64,000 nt of DNA from Clostridia bacterium (lineage in GTDB: Bacteria > Bacillota > Clostridia > Christensenellales > UBA1242). Shown in pieces: positions 34,157 to 44,500 of this stretch. The DNA is taken from contig JALOBO010000008.1 of the NCBI GenBank assembly GCA_023228225.1, positions 11,786 through 75,785 of the forward strand. The letters run 5' to 3'. Both the position numbers and the translations under genes were made by a program. Within the stretch, counting starts at the first letter, position 1, and each line of letters opens with the position of its first letter. The notes beneath the pieces were generated by a model. The model did no database searches. It saw nothing but the letters and a program-made list of their open reading frames with translations, and had not been told where the DNA came from.

Positions 34157-35715
34157 AGAGCGTCTCGTTTGAACTTTAATAGTTTAGACGAGATTTTTTT
34201 ATTTTCTTCGGTGTTTAGCTCTTCTTTATGCTTAAGAATGGTTATTCTATCATCTTCATTCCAGTCATCTGGGTTGGTAGTTATTTTAAAGCTCTTTTCA
34301 TCATCTACTCCGACATTATAAATTATCAAAAGCTTTTCGTTGGTTATGATAACCTTTTTTATGTAGGTATTGAAGAAGTCATATCTTTCTTGCTTGTTTT
34401 TATAATCTTTTGTTACCATTTTTGTTAGATGGTTTTTAACATCATTATAGTCCATTGGTTTTAACTGGTGGGCTTTTTCTGTTAGCAGTTTTTCTTCCAA
34501 ATCCTCTTTATTGTTTTCAAGCTTAATCAATCTTTCTTGTGTAGATTTTGAAGTAATACCTTTTTGTATTGCATCTACAATAGCATTTATGCCTCTATCA
34601 ATATCTTCAATTTGTTTTTCTAAGCTTATAACCACAAGGTTGCTGCTTATTTCCGCATTAAAGCGGTCTACAATCGTTTTGGCTACTAAGTCTAGTACTT
34701 TTGGGTGACTGATATATTTTTGCGTTCTAGCCATCACAAACTCTTCCAAAAAGTCTTTTGGTACACTTATCTTCTCACAGCAGTTTATATCTTTCTTTCT
34801 GTTGTAACACTTGTAGTAAGTGTGAACTTTACCAGTTTGACTTGTTCCTGTTTCTGCTGTCATAAATGAGAAGCAATGTCCGCAGAATAGTTTGCCACTT
34901 AATAGGTAGTGGTGATCACTTTCACAGCGTCTAATTTTATGCTTGTAATTATCCATAATGCTATTACACCTCTCAAAAATTCTTTTATCAACAATGGCTG
35001 GCATAATGTTGTTGTACTCAACATCATCTATGACCACTTTACCCATATATTTAGTGTTTCTTATCATGCGTGCAACTTTGCCTATTTCAAATGGCTTTCC
35101 AGATTTCATAGTTACTCCACGACCTTTTAGTTCTTCCACTATTTCTATCAGTTTTGCTCCATGATAATACTTATCAAATATACTTCTCACTATTTCCGCT
35201 TCACGCTCGTTTATCGTCCATTTCTTTTCAATTATGTCATAGCCTAATAAAGTAAACCCGCCGATGAAATTTCCTTTCATAAGGCTTTCTTTTATGCCTC
35301 GTTTTACTTTTTGACTAAGCTCAGCGGAGTAGTATTCTGCCATACTTTCAAGCAAGCCTTCCACCAAAATACCACTGGCATCATCTGTTATGTTTTCTCG
35401 GGCAGATAAAACCCTTACGCCATTCTTTTTTAGTTTGGCTTTATAGTTTGCACTGTCATAGCGGTTTCTTGCAAAGCGGTCTAACTGGTAAACAATAACA
35501 TATTCGAAGTTTCTTTTCTTGCTATCTTCAACCATTTGCAAAAACTCTGCTCGTTTGTCAGTTGTTCCGCTTATAGCCCTGTCTATGTATTCTTTTATTA
35601 CTATAAAGTCATTCTTTTCTGCAAAGTTATAGCACTCTCTTAGTTGTCCTTCTATGCTTTGTTCAGTTTGGGTATGGGAACTAAACCTAGCGTAAATTAC
35701 TACTTTCTTTTTCAA
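34135..35715 (-). CDS. Large serine recombinase (integrase)
   Basis: A 526-residue site-specific recombinase. The resolvase domain (1-150) has VVIYARFSSHTQTEQSIEGQL with the catalytic Ser and DRFARNRYD. Then come the recombinase domain (about 170-270), a zinc ribbon with Cys pairs (LSGKLFCGHC ... YYKC ... CCEK) and a coiled-coil tail. It should integrate and excise a mobile element. The stop TGA at 34135 lies inside the tRNA-Ser gene, so the last seven codons are encoded by the tRNA 3' end. I choose the TTG start at 35715 because AGGAGA lies nine bases upstream; an ATG 13 codons earlier has no ribosome site. An upstream 56-residue gene may be co-transcribed. Confidence 0.92.
   Translation of the reverse strand: MKKKVVIYARFSSHTQTEQSIEGQLRECYNFAEKNDFIVIKEYIDRAISGTTDKRAEFLQMVEDSKKRNFEYVIVYQLDRFARNRYDSANYKAKLKKNGVRVLSARENITDDASGILVEGLLESMAEYYSAELSQKVKRGIKESLMKGNFIGGFTLLGYDIIEKKWTINEREAEIVRSIFDKYYHGAKLIEIVEELKGRGVTMKSGKPFEIGKVARMIRNTKYMGKVVIDDVEYNNIMPAIVDKRIFERCNSIMDNYKHKIRRCESDHHYLLSGKLFCGHCFSFMTAETGTSQTGKVHTYYKCYNRKKDINCCEKISVPKDFLEEFVMARTQKYISHPKVLDLVAKTIVDRFNAEISSNLVVISLEKQIEDIDRGINAIVDAIQKGITSKSTQERLIKLENNKEDLEEKLLTEKAHQLKPMDYNDVKNHLTKMVTKDYKNKQERYDFFNTYIKKVIITNEKLLIIYNVGVDDEKSFKITTNPDDWNEDDRITILKHKEELNTEENKKISSKLLKFKRDALGGENRI
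34163..34200 (+). terminator. Terminator of tRNA-Ser within the recombinase gene
   Basis: TCTCGTTTGAAC (34163-34174) pairs with GTTTAGACGAGA (34182-34193) using two wobbles, followed by at least seven T. It lies inside the 3' end of the recombinase coding region. Confidence 0.75.
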
Positions 35716-35802
35716 TAGTTTTCTCCTTTTATTTTTGTTTTCAAACACACACATATCACAATCATTTTGAACAGTCCAGCAAAAGATTGTGAATGTATAA
35801 GT

Positions 35803-35973
35803 TTACTTTTTTGCGTTATCTAGTAACTGGTTTGTAACCACGCCAGCGCTAAGCTCAATTAGTTTTTTGCTTATTACAAGTTTGCCTTTTCTAACTTTGC
35901 CAGTTTTGAAATTAAACTCTTCCATATTTGCCTTAAGTGGCAAATCATAAATATTTAGTTTTTTGTTTTTCAT
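35803..35973 (-). CDS. Small protein upstream of the serine recombinase
   Basis: A 56-residue Lys-rich protein, MKNKKLNIYDLPLKANMEEF and onward, with AGGAAA ten bases before the ATG. It ends 88 bases before the recombinase start. Small genes at this position in serine-recombinase elements may be recombination directionality factors, but I do not recognise this one. Confidence 0.6.
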   Translation of the reverse strand: MKNKKLNIYDLPLKANMEEFNFKTGKVRKGKLVISKKLIELSAGVVTNQLLDNAKK

Positions 35974-36594
35974 ATTGTATTTCCTTTTTTTATTTTCCTT
36001 TTAAAGGGGCAATGATATTTTTTGATTAAAACCTTATATGAACGGAAGCGGGTTTCCCGTCTTGCCGTAAAAAGTGGGGTGCAATACAATGTTTCATTTT
36101 GTAACAGTGGGCAAAGTGGCTGTTTCAGTAAAAGTGCCGTATTTCAGCCACTTACAGCCCCTCAAAATTCATTTTGTTGCACTCCTTTTCCTGCTTGGTA
36201 AATTTCTTACTAGTTTTAGGGCATATTTAAGTCCTTTTCACAATAATTTACTTGTTCTGTCTTTGCTTTAAATTTCAAACTTATGTACTATAAATAATCA
36301 TACTTTTCTCCCTCCTTTGTTAAAGTCTTTTTTAATTTTCAAGAGTTTAAACCCTATCCAATTTCTAAAAGTTTTAAATAAATTTTACCCCCTATACTTA
36401 TACGGACAATTTTCGCCCTATCGGCAAGGTTTTTTTTAAAAGTTTTCTTAAACTTTTTATATCCATACACTTATATGGACAATTTTCTTACCCTCGTCAG
36501 GGTTTTTCTAAAAAGTTTATTTATCTTTTATTTTTCACAGTTCCTTAAAAATGAGTGTTACACCGAGAAAACTTATCAACCTTTTTTAGAGTAT
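35974..36594. other. Structured non-coding region of the mobile element
   Basis: About 620 bases with no gene but much structure. AAGTGGCTG (36114-36122) and CAGCCACTT (36145-36153) are a perfect inverted repeat nested in a wider GGGGTGCAA ... TTGCACTCC pair (about 36077-36084 and 36177-36182). A bulged hairpin around GCGGG/CCCG lies near 36047-36064. At about 36397-36445 and 36468-36520 two imperfect repeats share CTTATAYGGACAATTTTC and end in hairpin-like CCCT...AGG plus T-runs. Similar structured DNA is found at transfer origins and regulatory leaders of mobile elements; its role here is unknown. Confidence 0.4.
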
Positions 36595-36629
36595 AAAAAA
36601 CCCGCGTTATCAATGGGTGATAACGCGGG
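36595..36629 (-). terminator. Terminator of the restriction cassette
   Basis: Perfect 12-base-pair stem CCCGCGTTATCA (36601-36612) with 36618-36629; on the minus strand it is followed by six T. It ends the operon of the methyltransferase cassette. Confidence 0.9.
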
Positions 36630-36647
36630 AAATATATTTTATTAAAT

Positions 36648-37733
36648 TTAATTATAGTGTATTAATTTAAGCTTCTTTAAATGTTCAATTTCTCCAACTT
36701 TTTTAATCATTTTAATATTCAACTCATCTTTGATTTGGTTAAAACAATTATCAACATTTAACAAAAGATTATCCGTAAATGTAACTAAAGAAATATTATA
36801 TTTAGCGAAATATTTATTTCTTTTATCCATTTCGCTTTCCCATTTTAATGATAATTCTTCATTTATTGCCTTTTGCGTTTTCTCCTTTGATTTTTGAATT
36901 GATAAATGTGTGCTAGCAGGACTTATTTCAAAACCCACAAATCGTTGAGTCCAAACATTTAAAACTACAAAGTCAAGTCTATATAGATGCTCTCTCACTT
37001 TACCATTATACCTAAATTCTGGTATTAAAAATGGAATATCAAGCGGTTTTTCAGAAATTTTCACGTACTCCAAATAATTCTCTATTATTGCCTGTTCGTA
37101 TTGACTGTTAGTATTTCTTAAAAAATTAAGTCTATAAAATTGTATAAATGAGTCAAGATCTTTGATTATAATTTTTCCATCTTGTGGATTTTCTGTAATT
37201 AATCCAGTTGCAAGAATATGACCAATCGTCCAATATTCAAAATTTGCCATTCTAATTGTTCTTTCTTTATTTATCCACTTATCGCCATAACGTTCTGGAG
37301 CCATCCAAAGCCCAAATAAATTAGAGCCGTTCTTGCCAAACCATATCTCAGTTAATTCATTTAGAGGTTTATTCCTTATTCTCGCTTTATAGTTTTTATA
37401 ATAATTTCTTTCTAGAAAAATTTTCACATAATCTCTTAGGTAATCGTCTTCAATAATTTTTAAAATTATTGGTTTATTCCTGTAGCTAATTTCTTTAAAA
37501 TAATTATACAGACCACCTAGCCACGCATCCCAAAAATCTGTAAAATTTAAAAATTGTCCATTCTTACAATCTGCAAAATTATTTTTTCCACCAATTATCC
37601 CATGAAACCTCTGTATTGAAATTACGTCGTCTTCACCCAATAAACCAGTTACAAACTCTCTACAATGATACTGATTTTCTAATAATTCTTCATCAAGGCT
37701 TTCAATTTTTTGCGTTATTTCTATGTTTTCCAT
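36648..37733 (-). CDS. Restriction-cassette accessory protein, possible nuclease fold
   Basis: A 361-residue soluble protein, family not recognised. The C-terminal third contains EHLYRLDFVVLNVWTQRFVGFEISPAS (around 270-297), which has the strand-Asp-strand-Glu spacing of PD-(D/E)XK nucleases, but the final Lys is Ser (EIS), so catalysis is doubtful. The N-terminal part is helical with many aromatic residues. It lies about 95 bases downstream of the methyltransferase gene, has its own AGGAGG ribosome site and ends at a strong terminator, so it is the last gene of the cassette. It may be a specificity or effector subunit. Confidence 0.7.
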   Translation of the reverse strand: MENIEITQKIESLDEELLENQYHCREFVTGLLGEDDVISIQRFHGIIGGKNNFADCKNGQFLNFTDFWDAWLGGLYNYFKEISYRNKPIILKIIEDDYLRDYVKIFLERNYYKNYKARIRNKPLNELTEIWFGKNGSNLFGLWMAPERYGDKWINKERTIRMANFEYWTIGHILATGLITENPQDGKIIIKDLDSFIQFYRLNFLRNTNSQYEQAIIENYLEYVKISEKPLDIPFLIPEFRYNGKVREHLYRLDFVVLNVWTQRFVGFEISPASTHLSIQKSKEKTQKAINEELSLKWESEMDKRNKYFAKYNISLVTFTDNLLLNVDNCFNQIKDELNIKMIKKVGEIEHLKKLKLIHYN

Positions 37734-37828
37734 TTACCCCTCCTTCATTAAAAATTTTCGCCTAACAAAAAATTGTAATAAAAATTGTAAGCCACGGCTG
37801 CTATCACTTTATTAAGTTTGCTTTCCCA

Positions 37829-40800
37829 TTAACTATTCTCCACAATTTTAATTTCCTCTTCGGTTAGACCCACAATCTGATATATAAGGTTATCAATATT
37901 TTTTTCATAAATTAAAGTATCTAGTCCTTCATTTCTCTTTTCTATTATAGATTTAACAAGCTTTTGTATTTTTTCTTTACTGCTTTCATCAATTATTGGC
38001 AATGGAATTTGTTTTAAAGGTTCTTGCATAAGTTCTAATATATTACCTTTTTTCTTCCCTTGATTTATTAGCCAAAAATAGTACAGTTTGGAATTTAGTA
38101 AACCTAATAATAAAAATAATGAGAATTGATTTGTTTTTGGGGTTATTACATATGCATCAGACCTGCAAAACCATTCAATGTTATTATAAGCAAATGCATT
38201 TTCTTTTGATCTATAAGGAGCAACTATTTTTTCTCCGCAAAAAATGCTTTCTTTTCTAGCTCTGTGAATAGAAGTCCATTCATATTTTTCATTATAGGTA
38301 ACCAATCTTTCTTTTAGAATATCTTCAAACTTACTTAAATGATTAAAAATATCTGGGTATTTTTCTCTATCCAAATGACCTGCGTAATAAATAATTTTTT
38401 TTGTTGGATTGCTACTGCAAGAGTATCTCGAAATATCTGAATTTTTATAAAAATCTCTTAATAAATTTTTGCCTTGTTTTATATTATTATAAACTTCAAC
38501 ATCCCTTGCATTTTCTAAATTTAGGACATAGATTCCATCGTTTAATACTATATTTGAAGCGTCCTTTAATTTTGATAAATTTCTATTTGAAATATAGTCA
38601 CAGCCAGTAACTACGCCTTGATTAACCTCGAAATGTTCACCAAGTTGAGTTTGTAATTTTTTCATTTTATCTAATGATGAAAAAGAGTTTATATTTGTAT
38701 TAACGCCAATATAACACTTGTCCCCAAAATAGATATCTTGTGGGTTCTTAGTAACTAAGTCACAATATCTAGAATCCCCTTGTAAAATCCCATTGATTTC
38801 ATATGTATTACTTTCTCCAAAAATTGTGGATGAAATAATAGTGGAGATATTATTTGATTTTATATTTTTTGTTAAAAATGTAATTATATTATGCTGACCC
38901 TTTGCTGTTTCAAATACTTTATATTCGTTAAAGTTCACTAACTTTCTTATAACACTTCTCTCACGAATGTCTTTTCTTAATCTTATTGCACCTGTTGCTG
39001 TCAAATAATAATTGGTTGTAATAAAAGTTACATCGGAAAACTTATTTGAAATATCTAATGCTAAATGAAAAAAGAAATAAAATAAATCCATTTTACCCAT
39101 ATAATATTTCTTGCCAAACTCAGTTTGCGCAACAGGTCTGAAAATTTCTTTATTCCCACTTTCTCCTACATACGGTGGATTACCTATAACAATGTCAAAG
39201 CCACCCTTATTTTTAAATACTTTTGCAAAATTGAGTTTCCATAAAAAATATGGAGTTGATGGCATTTTTGAAGTTTCATAGAATCTTTCCATTTTGTTTT
39301 CATCAATACTTACCAAATTATTTAAAATTATTTGATTTTTAAGTTTTTCAATTTTTCTTTTATGTTCTTCTTTTGCCGTATGATTATCTGCATAGAACAA
39401 TGCTCTCTGTTCATCAAATAGTTCGTTTAGCAAACTATCAATAACATCTTGGTTCGTAAAAAGACTACCTTGTTTTTGAACTTTTTCACATTTATCAAAC
39501 AAAGTGCTTCCTTCAAATAATTTGATTCCTTCAAACTCGTCAATTAGACTATTGCCACACATTATGTTGCAATCTAAGTTGGGTAAGGTAAGAGGTTTAT
39601 TAAATTCATCGGAGTTTTCATCAATGTCTTGTTCAACGACAAGAGATAGCCATAACCTTAGTTTTGCAATATCTACTGCAGATGGTTCAATGTCCACCGC
39701 AAAAATTGAATTTCTCATGGTGTCTTTCTTTATAGCGTAAATGTTTCTTCTATCCCAAACTTGTTTTTTTTCAAAATCATTCTTTTTATCTCTCGCAAAA
39801 TATGAAGTAATCACATCTCTTGCTTTTACAATTTCGTTGATCATACCCATAGGAAAAGCCCCTGAACCAACTGCAGGATCTGCAATTCTTACATCGGCTA
39901 AGGCATCGTCTATTAATTTAAGATTGTTATAAATACTTTCAGGAATCAGCATGTTTGCAATGCCTTGCTTCACTTCTCTGCTACAATCTTCGTCTTTCAT
40001 TATTTCGCCGTAAAGAATGAAATCTTTTGTGTCATCATATGGTAATTTTATTGTATTCACAAGGTAGTTAATCAAGCTCTCTTGGCACATATAATGCACT
40101 ATTTCTCTTGGAGTATAAAACGCACCTTTAGATTTTCTATCTTTAGCATCTAGTAGATTTTCAAAAATTTTTCCAAGCATTTCTGGGTCAACCGCGACTT
40201 CTTTTTCAAGTGGCTCATCTTCGTTCATGGTAAAATTGTATCTATCAAAAATATCAAGAATTCCGTCTGCTTCTCTCTCGCCTTTTGTGTCTATATTAGA
40301 AAATAAAGAATTTGGAATATCAAAATTACTATGTTCCCAGTCATAGTTTTCTAAGGGTTCAAAAAGTCCGCCATTTAAAAATGGTACTCTGCAATGTAAT
40401 TTTACAAAGTAATTGTCCGCTGGTCGCTTTGCGTTTAATGCTTCGTAAAATAACGGCTCAAGGAAATTATTAAAGTAATTTTTCTTTGTTCTTACAGCCT
40501 CGCTGAATAATTTTCTTACGAAGTCTTTTGGACCAGTACCCCACGATTGACCTTTAACTCCGCAGGCAAGTGAAATTTCCTCGTCTGGGTTTAAGGACTT
40601 AAGAATTGCTGTTTGCAATTTATATTTATCAGATTCACTTTTTATATAGACTTTGTCAACAAACTTTTTTGTTAAGGCATTATAAAAATAGGCATTTTTA
40701 AATTCTTTCTCTGAAATAACTTCAGGAATAGCATTTACGCCCATCCAACCTTTTTTTTGCAAAAAATACAGAAAGGCAAGCTGTCCCATAAGTTTTTTTG

Positions 40801-41512
40801 CGTACTGTTCTGTAAATTTTTCTATAACACTGGTATCTTCCGATTTTAAACATCTTTGTGCTTCTAAATTAAATTCTTCATTGCCCTTTAGGTGGTCTAC
40901 AACTTCAAAGTATTTTTCTTTATACTTTTCAAAGAATTGTTTTGTTACTTTTTCTACGCTAAAAGCTTCTTCAATTCTATCTATTGTTGGATTAAATTTT
41001 TCATTTTCTAAAATAGGGAACAATTGTTGCATTGCGGTATGACAAGGTTCATCTTTTCCAACTAAATATGAATATCTTTTTGCCGGAGTAAAACTTGTTT
41101 TTACTTTGCCTTTTAAAAACTCATAATCCAATCTTACAAAAGACAGTCGCCATTTTAAGTCTTTTTCATCTTCTGAATAAAAGGCAGCAATTGCACCATC
41201 GTATTTTGAGTTTTTTATTCTGTCTGCAATAAAATTTCTTTGTTTACTTCTTGCTTTTTCTAATGATCTTCCTTTCTTTAATTCAACTGCAAAAACAGCA
41301 ATCTTTTTATTATCGGGACTTGTGTATTCTGCAACTAAGTAATAACCATTTACATAATAAGAATACTCATTCCAGTTCCAATAGTCATTGCTTTTTGTGT
41401 CAGTGTTAATAACTTTTGTATTGTTGAAAAAATTTACTATAAAATTAGTAAATGATTTCATTTCAAATTTGTTTGTTAATGTATTTACAAGAATATCTTG
41501 ATAAGACGCCAT
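37829..41512 (-). CDS. Eco57I-type N6-adenine methyltransferase with N-terminal nuclease-like domain
   Basis: A 1227-residue protein. Residues about 60-110 hold YYLVAEY ... IAVFAVELKKGRSLEKARSKQ, resembling a PD-(D/E)XK nuclease (Asp/Glu then ELKK). The methyltransferase core has GAFYTPREIVHYMC (around 455), SAM motif I VRIADPAVGSGAFPMGM (around 540) and catalytic NPPY in FDIVIGNPPYVG (around 780), typical of Eco57I/type IIG and BREX PglX-like enzymes. The last 400 residues would be target recognition. It should methylate adenine in a specific site. The gene begins one base from the stop of the SNF2 helicase gene, so translation is coupled. Domains resemble a split type ISP or DISARM-like system without DrmA/DrmB. 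Confidence 0.88.
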   Translation of the reverse strand: MASYQDILVNTLTNKFEMKSFTNFIVNFFNNTKVINTDTKSNDYWNWNEYSYYVNGYYLVAEYTSPDNKKIAVFAVELKKGRSLEKARSKQRNFIADRIKNSKYDGAIAAFYSEDEKDLKWRLSFVRLDYEFLKGKVKTSFTPAKRYSYLVGKDEPCHTAMQQLFPILENEKFNPTIDRIEEAFSVEKVTKQFFEKYKEKYFEVVDHLKGNEEFNLEAQRCLKSEDTSVIEKFTEQYAKKLMGQLAFLYFLQKKGWMGVNAIPEVISEKEFKNAYFYNALTKKFVDKVYIKSESDKYKLQTAILKSLNPDEEISLACGVKGQSWGTGPKDFVRKLFSEAVRTKKNYFNNFLEPLFYEALNAKRPADNYFVKLHCRVPFLNGGLFEPLENYDWEHSNFDIPNSLFSNIDTKGEREADGILDIFDRYNFTMNEDEPLEKEVAVDPEMLGKIFENLLDAKDRKSKGAFYTPREIVHYMCQESLINYLVNTIKLPYDDTKDFILYGEIMKDEDCSREVKQGIANMLIPESIYNNLKLIDDALADVRIADPAVGSGAFPMGMINEIVKARDVITSYFARDKKNDFEKKQVWDRRNIYAIKKDTMRNSIFAVDIEPSAVDIAKLRLWLSLVVEQDIDENSDEFNKPLTLPNLDCNIMCGNSLIDEFEGIKLFEGSTLFDKCEKVQKQGSLFTNQDVIDSLLNELFDEQRALFYADNHTAKEEHKRKIEKLKNQIILNNLVSIDENKMERFYETSKMPSTPYFLWKLNFAKVFKNKGGFDIVIGNPPYVGESGNKEIFRPVAQTEFGKKYYMGKMDLFYFFFHLALDISNKFSDVTFITTNYYLTATGAIRLRKDIRERSVIRKLVNFNEYKVFETAKGQHNIITFLTKNIKSNNISTIISSTIFGESNTYEINGILQGDSRYCDLVTKNPQDIYFGDKCYIGVNTNINSFSSLDKMKKLQTQLGEHFEVNQGVVTGCDYISNRNLSKLKDASNIVLNDGIYVLNLENARDVEVYNNIKQGKNLLRDFYKNSDISRYSCSSNPTKKIIYYAGHLDREKYPDIFNHLSKFEDILKERLVTYNEKYEWTSIHRARKESIFCGEKIVAPYRSKENAFAYNNIEWFCRSDAYVITPKTNQFSLFLLLGLLNSKLYYFWLINQGKKKGNILELMQEPLKQIPLPIIDESSKEKIQKLVKSIIEKRNEGLDTLIYEKNIDNLIYQIVGLTEEEIKIVENS

Positions 41513-41513
41513 G

Positions 41514-44500
41514 CTATTCCTCCCTTAAATAACTAGATAATATGATCTGTTTTTTAAAGTTTTTTTCTTTATATGTATCTTTTCTGCCATCAAAATATCT
41601 TGATGGAATCTTATCATATATTGAATGATATGCTTCAAGTTCGCTCTCAGCATTTTTCTTAGCTTGGATTATTGATTTTGATAAACTGTCAGGTATTTCG
41701 CCATTTTCAAACAGTTCAATCATCTTGTTAATATTATCAATTTCATTAATAGTTAATTCTCTACAACTTAATATTGCTTTTAGTGTTTTAATAATATTAC
41801 CATCATTTCCAGTCATTGCTGTTTTTTCATTTTTATCAAATAATAAATTGTTTATTTCTAATTTGCCATCAAATGCTTTTTTGTTAATTTCTAGATACTT
41901 ATAATAATTATCCTCAATCTTGATTTTTTTCAATGATGGTATTGCTTTTATAAACTGTATTGCTTCTATAAATGTTATTTCGTTACAACTGTCCTCGTCT
42001 GATATATAAAAAGATTTTAATGTGCCTTTTCTAAAGAATGTTAACACTGCTTCTTTGCTTATTAAATCTGATTTTTTACTTGATTTGGACTTAATAGGTA
42101 ATTTTTTAATTTTTTCAAATAAATCAATATTCTCATCTCTAATTTTTCTAATAAGAGCTAAGTATTCTAGTTCAGGGTTCATACTTTCCGCATTACCATC
42201 TTCTTGCGAATTTTTTGTTAAAATTTCATACAATTTATGAGATGAAACAACTTCATCATCAGACAAATACTTATAATCTTCACCTAAAGTATCATGGAAC
42301 GCTTGTAATTTTTCCATAATTCTTTCCTCAAGTGGTAATTGAGCCGTTGTGCTAGAGGTTGGCAAAAAATTGAATACATAAATCCTGTCAAAAATTGTAC
42401 CTACTCTGTTTATTCTGCCGACTCTTTGCATAATTCGTGTTGGATTCCAGGGTAAGTCATAGTTAATTAATTTATTCGCTCTATGTAAGTTTATACCTTC
42501 GGCAAAAACATCGGTTGTTATTAAAATGTCATACCTATCTTCATTTTCATCAATAAACTTTGGATTAAAGCTTTTCTCTATTTGTTTTTTTAGATATGGT
42601 GAGCTTTCGCCACTAAAAACAACAACTTTATCTCCAAAAATTTCTTTTAAAGCATCGCCAACATACTTTGCCGTTTCCTTTGATTCAGTAAAAATAATTT
42701 TCTTGCCGCTTTTTAGTATTGCGTTTTCAATCATATCTTTTTTAAATTGTTCAAGTTTAGGATCGTTTATAATTAAATCCCATCTTGCTGAGAGATTCTT
42801 TAGCCAAGTTAAATCAGAAACTAAATCTCTGAAAAATTCTGGTTTAAAATCATCGGACATAAAGTGTTGTACTTTTTCATCGGCAACAAGATCCATAAGT
42901 TTTTCATCATCGCCATTATCTAACAATTCATAGACATCTACTTTTTTGCTTATGTATACATTTCCTTTATTTGCCATATCAATAAAGTCTTGATAAGATT
43001 TGATAAAACGCGACAAGGTCATTTTAAATGCATAAAAACTGCTTTCTAATCTTTTAACAAGAATAGATTTCATAAATCCACCAATAAAGGTTTGTGCCGA
43101 TAAGATGTTTGAAGCTTTTGTTTTATCCTTTAGATAAGACGCCGAAATGTACCTAGCATAAGATAGTTTCTTAATAATGCCAATTGTTTCTTCAAAAATT
43201 TCGTTAGTTTTTTTATCAAAAGAATATATAATTTTTTCAGGATTTCCCAGTTGTGGAAACTTTAATCCCTGTTTTGCTAGGTCATCTTTGTAATATTCTT
43301 TAATTTCACTTCTCGTTCTTCTAACCATTACATGTCTAAGTAGTTTATCTCTTATTATCGAGGAGTTTTTCCTTAATTGTTCTGCATATTCGGTAGTGCC
43401 TTTATCTAATTTACTTAATTTGCTGTTAAGTTTTGAGAAAAAACCTTCCAAATTGGGTTCATTTGGAATTATGTTACTTTGATGTTTTGGTTGAAATAAA
43501 TATAATTGGTTTTCAATATCACTTGTATAATTATTAATAGGCGTTGCAGATATTAATACAACTTTTTTACCATAGCAAATTTCATGCAACTTTCCAAAAC
43601 TTTCCGTTTTTGAGTTTCTAAATCTATGTGCTTCATCAATAAACACATAATCATATCTTGCTAAATTTTGTTTATCTTCAAGCAAACTGTCAAGTTTACC
43701 AAGAGAGCATACCTTACAGGAAACACCAAAATCTTCCATAACGCCTTCCCAATAATCTAAAAGCACTGGTGGGCATATAATTAGTTTTCTACTGTTTTTG
43801 AAACTATTCGCAAGCATGGCACAAATATAAGTTTTTCCTAGACCTACGACATCTGAAATAAAAACTCCACCATATGTACTTAAAATTCTTTTTGCCTGAA
43901 CAACAGCATCAAGTTGATATTTTAATTTCATGAACCCATCTGGTAGTAAATCCTCGACGGACCTATCCTTATCCGAATTGATTTCTTCTTCAAAAAACCC
44001 GTAAATTGTTTTTAAATATAATTCATAAGGCGTTATATCATCTCTTATCCAAGTTTCAGTAGATATTGTATCTGCAAATGTTTGACTAATGTCAATAGAA
44101 TCTTTCCATAATTCTTCAAATTTTTCTAATGCAAACTTAACATCTCTACTGTCTTTTAACTCAACATTAAACTCTAAATTATTTATTAGTCCAGACTCAG
44201 AAAAATTGCTTGAACCAGTAATTACACTACCATAATTTTCTGATTGTTCATTTTTTCTAATTATGTAAACCTTTGCATGTATTTTTTCTTTTGGATACAT
44301 TCTCATTTCAAGTTTTCCACATTTTAACCATTCAATGAACGTTCTAACCCCAACTTCCAATTCTTTAGAATCTTCTGAATTTTCAAATTCTACTGTAACT
44401 TCTTTTGCAAAAGATTCTTTTATTTGTGCATTAGAAAGATTTGCAATAGTTTTTGCACTATCAATAATTTCAATAGTTTTTCTATCAACATTCAATCCTA

